In this document: piece after piece, positions 1 to 9,600 of the stretch
Layout of the letters: every line of letters starts with the position of its first letter
Position numbering within the stretch: the stretch's first letter is position 1
From: Fidelibacterota bacterium UBA6817
GTDB lineage: Bacteria > Fidelibacterota > Fidelibacteria > Fidelibacterales > Fidelibacteraceae
Assembly: GCA_002452555.1 (NCBI GenBank)
Contig: DKER01000132.1
Span: 1 to 15,381 of the forward strand
Direction of reading: 5' to 3'
Length of the DNA: 15,381 bases
Program-made: the position numbers and the translations under genes
Notes under the pieces: model-generated
Databases searched by the model: none
The model's input: only the letters and a program-made list of their open reading frames with translations
What the model was told of the DNA's origin: nothing

Positions 1-2078
1 CCGCCATTATGGACGAATTTGTATTCTTCTCTCTGTCCGGTTGTCACACCGGGGAATGTTCTGTCAAGCAGGAAAAGATCATCATCAGATGCATCTTTCT
101 GCAAAACATCATCATCCACATGAGCCCAGCCGTTAAAAGAACCACGTACATCTACCACATCGTTATCGGGATCAAAGGCACCTTTAACGATTTCAACACC
201 CATATCAACCTGGAAGCGAACAACCACTTCCTGGGTAAAGTAGGCATTGAAGACCATAGCAGCCAGATAATCCGGATACCACCAGTCAATACTGTCTGAA
301 ATAGCATTTAAAGATAACGGATCAAGTCCATAGAATGCAGACTTTGTTCCATTGGCTGTTTCATTCAAAATACCGGCAGCATAAGCAGTTGTATTGTCTT
401 CAGCATAACCTTTCATACTCAGAACAGCACCGTCCGTTTTATCAAAACCGTCGAACCAGTTCAGTTCACCGGTAATGGCTGCTGGCCAGTAATAGAGGAC
501 CGGCAGAGGAACTTCGGCATTCAGCTCATCGTAAAGAGGACCGGTAACAATATCGCCTTCAATGGGTTCAACAATCGAGGGAACATCATTGTCACTCACA
601 TTGATATCGGCATAATATGTTGCAACACCCATAACATCTTTGAAGAAAGAACCGTCTGCCATGGCAAGAGGAGCTGCAGGCCAGCCAAAAGGATAGCCGA
701 ACAATTCATCGCCAAAGCCAAGGTAGTGTTTTCCACCCTGATCAGCCCATCCTTTAAGCGCTTCATAGGTACTGGGACCATGCCCGGCAAGGTCTACAAT
801 AAAATCGTAGTTGTCAAGCAGATCCTGTGATGCAGGTCCATAAGCCCAAACATCAAAATCAAGGCCGACACCCGGCCATACATAAGCGTTAAACCATGCA
901 ACACTGTAACCGGAGTTGTTCAGGACAAGAACAGGACTTTCCGGTAAGAAAATCAGATATTCATAGGTTGGTGTTTCACTGGCCAGATCCAGAACATCCG
1001 TAGCCACGATCTTATAATTTACTACTGAACCAGCCACTTGCCCGGGAATGGAAGCTGTATACTCGTCACCACTTCCTTTGGTCATGGCTATTTCCAGTTC
1101 AGCTCCGCCATCAACAGTATAGACAACTTTTGCAGAAGCAACACCGGCTGCTCCGCCTGACGGGTTATCATCAGTAATTGTTGCCACAACTTCGCGGGCA
1201 TCTGTGCTGACTGTCGTGATCAAAGGTGTGTGTTCAATAATCGGACCACGGTTTCCGGTCAGTTCTACCTCGACCATCCAGTCCCAGATATACTTACGGA
1301 TAAACCATCCATACTTGCTGATACCTGCGTTTGAAAATTCATCATAGAATTTCATGGCCGGCATATATTCATAGGGTTGAATATCACCGGACATAAAGCC
1401 CAGACGACCATCAGGATCAGCAGCGCTTGCACCTTCAATCTCTGCGATCACAACAAAAGGAACACCCAGTTGCATTTCAGGGAATACTGTTTCGACATCC
1501 AGAACAGCGATTACAGTGTCATATATAGCCGCATCGGCAGGAATACCGAAGGATACAGCTTCAAGAAATGCAGGCCATATTCTTTCACTCAAAGGATCAC
1601 CGGGGGTCCATTCTGCATCCAGATCGACCCAGTTTGTCCCCTGCCAGTCATAATCACCGGCTACATCAAGGTAGTACCCGACACCGACATTATCTCTTCC
1701 GGCTTTGTCTGCCAGGTCCCATGTAAGATAGGTTGTGCTCCACAGTGTAACAGCTAAAGAGTTGTTACCCGCAGCCACACCTGTTACGTCGGAAAGGCGG
1801 AAAAGCACTTTCCGGATTTCTCCATCAGCTTCAGGGACGTAGTATTGATAGAATACATCATAAGGCCATCCACCAAAGTTGACGAGACCGGTTGCAGGAA
1901 TGGGGTACCTCATTAAGGTAATCGTACCTTTTGAAACTCTTGGGGTACTTTCTGTTACCTGTGCCTTTGCCGGTTGTATTTCCCGATCCCATTTCGAGCC
2001 TTCAAGGGCTGCGAAAGCAGAACCAACAAATGCAACCAAAAGGAAGGTAACGATCAAACCTCGTACCAAACGATTCAT
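1..2078 (-). CDS. Secreted modular protein with Ig-like, glutamine-amidotransferase-like and glycogen-binding-like (E-set) regions; C-terminus cut off by window edge
   Basis: My own translation is open from an ATG at 2078 to base 1 (692 full codons, no stop), so the 3' end lies outside the window. The start is supported by AGGAGG seven bases upstream. Residues 1-23 form a signal peptide (basic MNRLVR, hydrophobic core, AFA cleavage site). Residues about 50-275 are a beta-rich region I do not recognise. About 277-381 looks like an Ig/FN3-type domain (VVYTVDGGAELE, YKIVATD). About 383-610 resembles the flavodoxin-like GATase fold used in secreted FCB proteins (VLVLNNSGY, LLDNYDFIVDLAGHG, LKGWADQGGKHYLGFGDELFG, SAFYGLDPLSLNAI); no nucleophile cysteine is present where an enzyme would have one, so it is probably not catalytic. 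From about 619 a CBM48/AMPK-like beta-sandwich begins (VVVRFQVDM, FDPDNDVVDVRGSFNGW, EYKFVHNGG). Function unknown; probably a surface or secreted binding protein. A C-terminal sorting domain would be expected beyond the window edge. Confidence 0.85.
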   Translation of the reverse strand, partial: MNRLVRGLIVTFLLVAFVGSAFAALEGSKWDREIQPAKAQVTESTPRVSKGTITLMRYPIPATGLVNFGGWPYDVFYQYYVPEADGEIRKVLFRLSDVTGVAAGNNSLAVTLWSTTYLTWDLADKAGRDNVGVGYYLDVAGDYDWQGTNWVDLDAEWTPGDPLSERIWPAFLEAVSFGIPADAAIYDTVIAVLDVETVFPEMQLGVPFVVIAEIEGASAADPDGRLGFMSGDIQPYEYMPAMKFYDEFSNAGISKYGWFIRKYIWDWMVEVELTGNRGPIIEHTPLITTVSTDAREVVATITDDNPSGGAAGVASAKVVYTVDGGAELEIAMTKGSGDEYTASIPGQVAGSVVNYKIVATDVLDLASETPTYEYLIFLPESPVLVLNNSGYSVAWFNAYVWPGVGLDFDVWAYGPASQDLLDNYDFIVDLAGHGPSTYEALKGWADQGGKHYLGFGDELFGYPFGWPAAPLAMADGSFFKDVMGVATYYADINVSDNDVPSIVEPIEGDIVTGPLYDELNAEVPLPVLYYWPAAITGELNWFDGFDKTDGAVLSMKGYAEDNTTAYAAGILNETANGTKSAFYGLDPLSLNAISDSIDWWYPDYLAAMVFNAYFTQEVVVRFQVDMGVEIVKGAFDPDNDVVDVRGSFNGWAHVDDDVLQKDASDDDLFLLDRTFPGVTTGQREEYKFVHNG

Positions 2079-2100
2079 GTTTGAACCTCCTCAGTTAACA

Positions 2101-2128
2101 TTGTTTTTTTGTTTTTTTTTGTTTTTTT
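2101..2128 (-). repeat. A-tract run (A7-C-A9-C-A7-C-AA) in the leader of the partial secreted-protein gene
   Basis: Read on the minus strand, three homopolymeric A runs of 7, 9 and 7 bases are separated by single C residues. They lie between a TATAAT hexamer (2132-2137) and the Shine-Dalgarno (2086-2091). Runs spaced about 8-10 bp apart tend to bend DNA. In RNA, an unstructured A-rich leader favours ribosome access. Homopolymers of this length are also prone to length change by slippage. Which of these matters here is not shown by the sequence. Confidence 0.75.
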
Positions 2129-2131
2129 ACC

Positions 2132-2137
2132 ATTATA
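2132..2137 (-). promoter_or_regulatory. Possible -10 element (TATAAT) for the partial secreted-protein gene
   Basis: A perfect TATAAT on the minus strand lies 54 bases before the ATG at 2078. No convincing -35 sits 16-18 bp upstream (the stretch there is AAAGCG-like). TACATTTTG at about 2142-2150, with TTG about 20 bases further up, is loosely similar to the Bacteroidota TTTG/TAnnTTTG promoter and could be the real one. Separate transcription of this gene is plausible because it lies 195 nt beyond the PorV-like gene. Confidence 0.35.
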
Positions 2138-2222
2138 CACTCAAAATGTAACGACGCTTTTCTGAACATTGCAAGTTTTTATTCACAAAATGCGTTGTTA
2201 ACCTCCTGAAAACGTGTTTTTT

Positions 2223-2256
2223 ATCACAGTCTGCAGATAAATCCGCAGACTGTGAT
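2223..2256 (+). terminator. Strong 12-bp perfect hairpin; the T-rich tail lies on the plus-strand side
   Basis: Bases 2223-2234 (ATCACAGTCTGC) and 2245-2256 (GCAGACTGTGAT) are exact reverse complements with a 10-nt loop. The T-rich stretch at 2256-2271 follows the stem on the plus strand. On the minus strand, along which the PorV-like gene is transcribed, the stem is instead followed by six A residues. By the standard rule it is therefore an intrinsic terminator for plus-strand (antisense) transcription. For the minus-strand mRNA it may serve as a 3' stem that stops exonucleases or marks processing, 18 nt after the PorV-like stop codon. The hairpin itself is certain; its role is not. Confidence 0.45.
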
Positions 2257-2273
2257 TTTAATTTTTCTTTCAA

Positions 2274-3335
2274 TCAGAAGCCCAGACTCAGTGAAAAGAG
2301 TTGATGGGAATCAAAGAACTTAGTAAAACGATATGCATAATCCAGTTTCAGCCGTGTTGTGGCATTCAGAGGATAATTCAGCCCGAAACCAAAGCTGGGT
2401 CCGAAAATAAAATCCTCAGTTCCTGAATAGAATGTATTTTCATCAGGATCCTGAGCCAGAACATAACCGCCACGCAGTGCAAACATGTTGTTAAAAACGG
2501 CTTCTGTTCCGAGTTTGAACTCATCAAATGAGAAGTTATTGTGGAGAAAAGAACCGGAAACTGTCCATTTTAATGCATTGATACTGATGACATCATGAGC
2601 AAGACCCAGTTCAACCTGTGCTGGTAGTTCAAATTCCTGCAAAGGCACACGGAAAGGCCTTGAAGCTGCTCCGGGCTCTGTTCCGGGAGGAGTTACCCTG
2701 ACCTCCAGATCCGGTCCGTCAAAAATCATGGTTGTTCCGATATGACGAACGGCAATACCCATTCTCAGTTTATGGTCCATCATGGAATACTGGACACCGG
2801 CATCAAAAGCCACACCGGTTGCATTTTGCCGCTGGATATTTTCACTGATCAGTTTAACAGTTGCACCGAAATGTATCCTGTCAGTCATTCTTTTTGAATA
2901 AGTTAATCCCAGTGTCAGATATTGGGGCGTAAACATCTCACCTGTTCCATCCGGTGCATCTGTTGTTGTAACAGGGATGTCTCCAAAATCAAGAGTACTG
3001 AGATTAAAACCCATCGTTCCCAGATCACCCAGATGAGCGGCAACCCCGGCATAAACCGTATTAATATCACCGATCCATTTCTGGTAAGAGAACATGGTTT
3101 CCACCCGGTTATCAAGCCGGGATAATCCTGCCGGATTCCAATATCCGGCTTCAACACCACTCACACCGGCAATGTCAGATGCACCCATGGCAAGGTTTCT
3201 GGAACCAACCGGTATTAAAAGTTCCATGGCACCGGCTGTACCCCGGCGTTTTGAACTTCCAGCCTCGGCAACTGTCCAGACAAACAGAAGTGCTAAGACC
3301 AGCGTGAGCGTGAATGCGAATTTATATTTATTCAT
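2274..3335 (-). CDS. PorV/PorQ-family (UPF0164-like) outer membrane beta-barrel protein
   Basis: A 353-aa protein, read from the ATG at 3335. An in-frame ATG at 3350 would add five residues, but AAGGAG at 3342-3347 sits six bases before the 3335 codon and overlaps that upstream ATG, so 3335 is the better start. Residues 1-22 or so form a signal peptide (MNKYKFAF, LTLVLALLFVW, VAEA). The start of the mature protein carries the family hallmark GAMELLIPVGSRNLAMGASDIA followed by EAGYWNPAGL. Alternating beta strands follow, and the chain ends in aromatic FSLSLGF, as outer membrane barrels do. Members of this family include PorV (LptO), the shuttle that delivers type IX cargo from the translocon to the surface attachment complex, but many FCB genomes hold several paralogues of unknown role. 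It lies 17 nt downstream of a gene for a large secreted protein with a type IX-like C-terminus, so a cargo/shuttle relationship is a reasonable inference. The family call is firm; the exact function is not. Confidence 0.85.
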   Translation of the reverse strand: MNKYKFAFTLTLVLALLFVWTVAEAGSSKRRGTAGAMELLIPVGSRNLAMGASDIAGVSGVEAGYWNPAGLSRLDNRVETMFSYQKWIGDINTVYAGVAAHLGDLGTMGFNLSTLDFGDIPVTTTDAPDGTGEMFTPQYLTLGLTYSKRMTDRIHFGATVKLISENIQRQNATGVAFDAGVQYSMMDHKLRMGIAVRHIGTTMIFDGPDLEVRVTPPGTEPGAASRPFRVPLQEFELPAQVELGLAHDVISINALKWTVSGSFLHNNFSFDEFKLGTEAVFNNMFALRGGYVLAQDPDENTFYSGTEDFIFGPSFGFGLNYPLNATTRLKLDYAYRFTKFFDSHQLFSLSLGF

Positions 3336-3341
3336 TTTCAA

Positions 3342-3347
3342 CTCCTT
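3342..3347 (-). promoter_or_regulatory. Ribosome binding site (AAGGAG) that sets the PorV-like start
   Basis: On the minus strand AAGGAG lies six bases upstream of the ATG at 3335. The alternative ATG at 3350 overlaps this motif and has no comparable site of its own in the bases between it and the preceding stop codon at 3353. Confidence 0.7.
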
Positions 3348-3352
3348 CATTC

Positions 3353-6300
3353 CTAGAAAATGTCCAATCGCTCTTCAGGCTGGAACACTGCAAGTTTAAG
3401 GGTTTTATTACTTCCATCCGGCAATTTCACGTAGGCCAGATACATACCGCTTGCAACAGGAATTTCTGAATGATTCAGAAGATCCCAACGCAAAATGGAT
3501 GACCCGGGTGTGTTGTGTTCAAGCTTCCGTACCAGATCACCAGAGATTGTAAAGATATATATCGTAGCCTTTTCCGGCAGATGGGTAAATGTGATGAATC
3601 GATTCTGAGCATTTAATTCCTCTACCTGTTGTCCCAAATAAGGATTGGGAAAGACATTAATCATTTTCAACCGTTCTGAAATCAGATCATCGCTTCGCTC
3701 CAATACCGGCATAGTAAATTGCCAATAATCTCTGTCAGTAATAAGAGGATTCATGATCTCAACTTTTGCAACGGCACCGGGAACATAGCTTGATATGTTT
3801 TGTGTCCATTTGAATGTCCATCCAAGACTCTTATGATCAGTCGTATCCCCGGATACTTTATACGGAATATACATTCTGTCTGCATCATACTCATCGTATG
3901 CAATAACCAGAAAACGCATAGAACCTGATAAGTAATTGTAGACATCTACAAGCGGATTGCCCAGACTATCCGGTATTGTTGTGAGTGTATCGGCAAAAAA
4001 GCGCTTTGGCATTTTTGGCACACCACCAACAACCTGGGGAAATGTAAACAACAGGGCATTCAACTGCATGTTATTTTCAACATCCCACACTTCAAAGGGT
4101 GCCGTAACCTGCATAATGGAGTCCGCCCATAAACCGGATGCAACAGCCTGTAATGGCCAGATTGTGATTTTCTGTCCCTGTTCCGGACCTTTGAAACGAA
4201 TTTCAAGGTCACTCATCATCTGTTCATCCGTGGGCAATGGCGGATTAGGCAGAAGACCTACAGCAGCCCAGGCATTGAACATAGCTGTTTTTCCACCGGT
4301 TAATTCCGTTGAGGCATCGCCGGTAAGATTTGAAGCTACTTTAGTTTGTTGCATGGAATCCAGTTCCGCAGGCAATTCCTGGGTCAATTCCCGAAACGGA
4401 TTGGTGATTTTCGGAACCAAAACCGTTGCAATATCTCTTACCCGCAATGAGAAACCATCATAGAAATAATGGCTGTAAGCGGAAAAGTAATCGGTGTTTT
4501 TCGGTATGACCGAACGAATTACATATCCATCCTGACCAAAGTTCTTATTGGGATCAATAACATTCAATGACCAGAAAATATGGGATGTTGTAGTATCCAA
4601 TGATCCATCTGCATTATTGTAATAGACATCTTCGGCAACATCGAGAGAATCGAAACGGATTTCATATGTTTCACCGGTCAAATTAGAAGGATCCACAACT
4701 TTAACCAAAATATCTGCATTGGCCTGTCCGCCAAGGTTGGCAACTGTTATTGTGTCACCATAAGCAGCATGGTAGTCAAGATTCAGGGCCGGATAGGGTC
4801 TGGGAATCGCCAGATAGCCGTCAATGGCTGATTCTACAGCTACAGGTAATGCATTGGGATCGTAGATATAACAGGAAACGGCAAAATAATATTTCCTGTT
4901 GTTTATAAGATTGATATTTCCTCTTAATGCATCGGAGGTTACATACAGATGATGTTCAAGTCCGGAATCGGTCCCGAACTGAACAGGTCGCTGTAAAACC
5001 ATACCAGCATTGACATCAAATTGATCGTCAATTATCATGGTTATATTATCTTTAACATCAAAGGTGGCGATTCTTTTCCATGGACCGGTCATCGATTCAC
5101 CCTGATAGACATTGTAACCCTGAAAGGCATAATTAGCCGATGCTGTAATGTATTTATACTGCTCAATCGCTTTGTGACCTTCGTCCCAGGTAATAACAAT
5201 ACCTTTATCCAGTTCTGTTATTCTTACCGCAGGTTGGGGCGGGGATGCCAGTTCAAAGTTTGAGTCGAATGCATTCTGAGCAAAACGGTCATAATATTTT
5301 AGAGCTGTAATCGCACTTAAATTATCACTTCCGGCTGCCAGAATAATGGATCCTACGATCTCCTGAGTATCTCCGGGGGCCATTTCAAAAGGACCTGAAC
5401 TCATCAGGAACCGGCGGTCTCCCGGCGGATCATCCTGAATGTCCAGCCATCCTTCACCGGTTACCGGATTTCCCGTAGCAATAAAGTGAGATTCCAGACC
5501 TGTATTGGGATCTACAAAAGACTTGCCTGAGGGAGTAAAACCGGTCATGACAAAGTAGGCTTCTTCTTTGGTATCCGGATCAAAAAGAATCAGATCTCCA
5601 TTGATGTATTTAATAAATGAAGACAAACCCAGTTCTTTCCATCCATACCGTGGAACACCTGACCAGTAAGCTGTATCGCCTGGGCTTTCAACGTGAGGAC
5701 CCTGGAAAAAGTCGTATCCCACTGCCGGCGGTGTGAGCCCGTACTCACGGTCATTAGACAACCCGTTAAAGCAATAACCCATAACAAGGTTGGTATCGAC
5801 GCCGACAAGATCATCATTGGCGTCGCCCACATCAGGATCGGACCACATGGCAACATACATGTCAGCATAATGGTTGTCCGATTTATTGATCACCAGATTC
5901 TTAATAAACAACACGTCACCCAACGGATCATTTCTGTTAAAACCAAACATACTTGTCTGGATTTCAATGCCCATGGGTTTTGAATCAAAAAGAGCCGAAT
6001 GCAAACTTACATTTGCATCATTATACACACTCCACATCATCTGATCACCAAGAATGGCAGGTTTCCCGTTCACATCAACAGGAGCACCCTGATCTGCCGG
6101 CCAGTTCAGATAATCCAGAGAAAGTGTATCGCCTTTATTTACTTTAAAATACCTGTATTTCGGATCTTCCGGATTCTGAGCCACCCAGATACAATTTGCT
6201 TTCGGATACTGACTTGTTGGAACTTCAACATTGTTCAACGTATCCATATACAAAATCTGTCCGGGTTGGAATTCAACGGCATATTCCGCAGCAGCTGTCC

Positions 6301-6625
6301 GGATTTCATTTTTAAATGTAGCGGATCCGGGTTCTTTTGTTTTTCCGGAAGCCAGCCATAAACCAGATTGGAAAACAGCCAGTTTTCCGGAACCTTTGGG
6401 CCATTCCAATCCTGAACTACTTGTAACATTAGAACTGACCCACTCGCCGTTATTGAATGTCCAGGTTCTGATACGGTTACCATCAAACCGCTTATATTCC
6501 AATGTGGACTGTTTAAAGAAAGTACCCATGTAATATTTCCCAGTCGGCCTTGCTCCAAAAGCAGAGGTTGCCAAGATAAGACCGATCAGAGAAATCCGTA
6601 GACATGATTTGATATATTTATTCAT
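3353..6625 (-). CDS. Large secreted protein with FN3-like region and C-terminal type IX-sorting/FlgD-like domain
   Basis: A 1090-aa protein with AGGAG eight bases before the ATG at 6625. Residues 1-24 are a signal peptide (LIGLILATSAFG). The N-terminal half carries motifs I associate with long secreted proteins of FCB-group lineages: GLEWPKGSGKLAVFQSGLWLA (about 72-92), an Asp-rich possible calcium site SDPDVGDANDDLVGVDT (about 262-278), and MSSGPFEMAPGDTQEIVGSI (about 408-427). About 461-600 looks like a fibronectin-III-type unit (VITWDEG, FQGYNVYQG, NRKYYFAVSCY). The last 103 residues (988-1090) begin INVFPNPYLG and contain ITFTHLPEKATIYIFTISGDLVRKL and VASGMYLAYVKL, matching the layout of type IX type-A sorting or FlgD-like Ig domains. 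It has no catalytic signature, so a structural or ligand-binding surface role is likely. It lies 13 nt after the TonB-dependent receptor gene and 17 nt before the PorV-like gene, in one operon. What it binds is unknown. Confidence 0.8.
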   Translation of the reverse strand: MNKYIKSCLRISLIGLILATSAFGARPTGKYYMGTFFKQSTLEYKRFDGNRIRTWTFNNGEWVSSNVTSSSGLEWPKGSGKLAVFQSGLWLASGKTKEPGSATFKNEIRTAAAEYAVEFQPGQILYMDTLNNVEVPTSQYPKANCIWVAQNPEDPKYRYFKVNKGDTLSLDYLNWPADQGAPVDVNGKPAILGDQMMWSVYNDANVSLHSALFDSKPMGIEIQTSMFGFNRNDPLGDVLFIKNLVINKSDNHYADMYVAMWSDPDVGDANDDLVGVDTNLVMGYCFNGLSNDREYGLTPPAVGYDFFQGPHVESPGDTAYWSGVPRYGWKELGLSSFIKYINGDLILFDPDTKEEAYFVMTGFTPSGKSFVDPNTGLESHFIATGNPVTGEGWLDIQDDPPGDRRFLMSSGPFEMAPGDTQEIVGSIILAAGSDNLSAITALKYYDRFAQNAFDSNFELASPPQPAVRITELDKGIVITWDEGHKAIEQYKYITASANYAFQGYNVYQGESMTGPWKRIATFDVKDNITMIIDDQFDVNAGMVLQRPVQFGTDSGLEHHLYVTSDALRGNINLINNRKYYFAVSCYIYDPNALPVAVESAIDGYLAIPRPYPALNLDYHAAYGDTITVANLGGQANADILVKVVDPSNLTGETYEIRFDSLDVAEDVYYNNADGSLDTTTSHIFWSLNVIDPNKNFGQDGYVIRSVIPKNTDYFSAYSHYFYDGFSLRVRDIATVLVPKITNPFRELTQELPAELDSMQQTKVASNLTGDASTELTGGKTAMFNAWAAVGLLPNPPLPTDEQMMSDLEIRFKGPEQGQKITIWPLQAVASGLWADSIMQVTAPFEVWDVENNMQLNALLFTFPQVVGGVPKMPKRFFADTLTTIPDSLGNPLVDVYNYLSGSMRFLVIAYDEYDADRMYIPYKVSGDTTDHKSLGWTFKWTQNISSYVPGAVAKVEIMNPLITDRDYWQFTMPVLERSDDLISERLKMINVFPNPYLGQQVEELNAQNRFITFTHLPEKATIYIFTISGDLVRKLEHNTPGSSILRWDLLNHSEIPVASGMYLAYVKLPDGSNKTLKLAVFQPEERLDIF

Positions 6626-6638
6626 TGATTTTCTCCTC

Positions 6639-9600
6639 TCATCGGCCGGCTGTAAAGTTAAATCTCACACCCAGACGAACCTGTCGGGCATTTTCATAAT
6701 TGAACGGATTGTTAAGTCTTGCATAGTATGCTTTTACTTTTAGATCCGTATTCGCAAGCTCCTGTCCGGCAGGCGTTACAAGATATCCGTCATCATTCGG
6801 ATTTCCTGTTCCGCTGTAAACATTCCGAACATTATCCCTGTTGAAAAGGTTTACGATGGACAAGTAGGTTGTCAACTGAGTTTTTCCAAAGATAAAACTC
6901 TTGTCCAGGGAAAGATCTGCCTGAAAGGTCCACGGCATAGTACCTGAATTGATCGCCGCAACCGGCGTTTTTGATGTCGGCGGAAAAACTTCTGATACAA
7001 TAACGGTCGGGGTATAACGTCTCCCGCTTCCAAATGTGACCAATGCATTCATTCCAAAGTTTTTCAATAGTCCTTTATTTCCGGTCCGGTAGTCAACATT
7101 CAGTGAACCGGTATGTCTTTGATCGAAATCCAGAGGTGCTACATATGTGGGGAAATTTCCGCCCTGCCATACTATCTTGTACTGGCCGTCTGATGTTGAG
7201 CCTGTACCCGCTGCCCACTGCAACGTATAATTCAAAGCCATACGCAGGTTTTGGGTTCTTCTCAGATTATATGCAAAGGAAAATCCTTTGACTGTCCCAA
7301 AATCTCCGTTAACAAATGTTGCATATACCGTAGGACGGGCATAAATATTTCTTTCCTGCACATAATTGTTCAACTGTTTATAAAACATGGTGAGATCAAA
7401 AGATGCATTTCCGCCCAGAACCTGCTTAAAACCAATTTCATAGGACGTAACTTCAATCGGTTTAAGTTCCGGGTTCCCGGATTCTGTAAAGTTGCCCTGT
7501 GAAAGGTTTGATGCAAATCTTGCATAACTGATAAACACATCCTGCAGGCTTGGCGGCTGAATGAATTTACCGTATTGTGCGTGGAAGACAGTCCGGTCTG
7601 TTACAGGAAAAGCAAAACCCAGGCGCGGGCTGATGTAAGAATATGGAATAGGGTCTTTCAGTTGTTGCAGACCGATCGGATCATAATCCGTGGGAATTGA
7701 CGAATCATATACCTTATTTCCTTCATCATCCAGAGATGCATAAACCCGTTCGGCAATTTCTCCATCCAGATTCAGGACAAGTCGTTCAGGATCATAGAAC
7801 GTTTTGTGCCCGGAATAATAGTAATCATAACGGATACCTGCATTGAGAATCATATCATCCAACTCAATTTTATCCTGAATATATCCGGAAGCGATGACAG
7901 GTTTTCTGGCACCGTCACGATCATCATCAGAAATTTTGCTGAATCCGCTTACATCCCAGCCCATATTATCAGCATAGGCTGAACGATAATCTGCATTTGT
8001 CAACTGATCCCAGCTGTAGTTGTAATAACCGTCATCACCCAGGATCGGATCATATTTGAGCAGGGATGATGCCAGTCTGGATGGTGCAATTATTGTATAT
8101 CTTTTTATCGTATTCATACGATAATCAAAACCGGCTTTCAGTTCATGATTCCCCATTTGGTGTAAAATACTGCCTGTTAACATATAATAGTATGTGTGTG
8201 TTCTCAGGAAAGCATCATACCAACGGCCTTCCGGGAAAAATGACATAAGATTATAGTTGGCGGGTAAATTTGTTCCGCTGGCTGTCATATTTTCTGCAGA
8301 AGGGTGAACCCATGATGTATCAGCCCAGATTAATGTATCATGATAGGCAATACTAATCGTATCACCAACATCATCTGTTACATAAAGCGTATCCAGGATA
8401 ATTTTGGTTCCGTTTATTGGCATATAACGCAAACCATAATACCGGTAATCTTTACCCAGAACACCGTCACTTCTTTCGACATTATCTTTAAAATAACTCG
8501 CCTGAAGCCGGATGACTGTTTTGGGACCTAAAGCACCCGACAAACGGGCATGTCCGGTTATGGTTTCCTGTTCTTCACGGGGTTGGTGAATACTGTTCAG
8601 AAGCGAATACTGGTGAGAATAAAGGCGGTAATCAGACTTGTAGTATGAACCGCCCACGCGAAGTCTGAGTGGTTTAAGATCGAACATCAGGTTACCAACT
8701 GCACTGTAAGAACTTTCTTCATTTTCTTTAATCGGACCTCTTTGCAGTTTAATATCCACCACATCACCGGCATCATCATAAACAGCAACCGCATGTTGGC
8801 CGGCAGATGCCCGGCGAGCACCCAAATCAAGTTTTTCTGCATTTAAGAAGAGACGAATACTATTGGTCAAGGGACCGCCGATTGAAGCATTCATCTGGTT
8901 ATAGCCGTATGAATATGTATTCAATACTCCTTTTCCCTGATCAAAAATATCACCCCAGCCATTCAAGAATCCGTCAGTAACATATTCTGCCTGAAGGTCC
9001 CATACGTCACCGCCGGATTTCGTGGAAGTATTGATAATACCGGACGATGCGCTGCCATACTCGGCGTTAAATCCGCCAGCCTGATATGAAACTTCTTCAT
9101 AAGCCGTAGCGGAAACATCTCCGCCTCTGTTCAGATTGTAGGGGTTATTAACATAAACGCCATCAACATAAAATCCTACCTCACCGGCACGACCCCCGCG
9201 AACATGCAGTTCTTCACCTACACTTACGACGCCGGTTTGATTTGAGACGATCCCGGTGAAGGTTCTCACAGGAAGATTTAAAATATCTTCAGATCGTACT
9301 ACACGGACTTCATTGGTTGCTGATTTTTCAATGATTGGCCGTTCAGCAACCACCGTGACCGTTTCTCCGCGAATCGCTTCTCTTCGCATGAGAAAATCCG
9401 CCTGGGTTGTCAGGTCTGATGTTACCCGCACATTTGTCATTGTCACTTGAGCATAACCAATATAGGATGCCTTCAGTGAATAAATTCCCGGAGACACATC
9501 AAGGATCACATAGGATCCGCTGACATCTGTCGCAGCGCCCAATGTCGTTCCTTCGAGAACAATATTCACGCCTGCCAGGGGTGCCCCGGTTTCAACGTCT

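Noticed and set aside
1377..1757. 126-codon plus-strand ORF, with several other plus-strand ORFs in 1-6600
   Set aside because: They lie wholly opposite well-supported minus-strand genes, have no recognisable domains, and are out-of-frame shadows.
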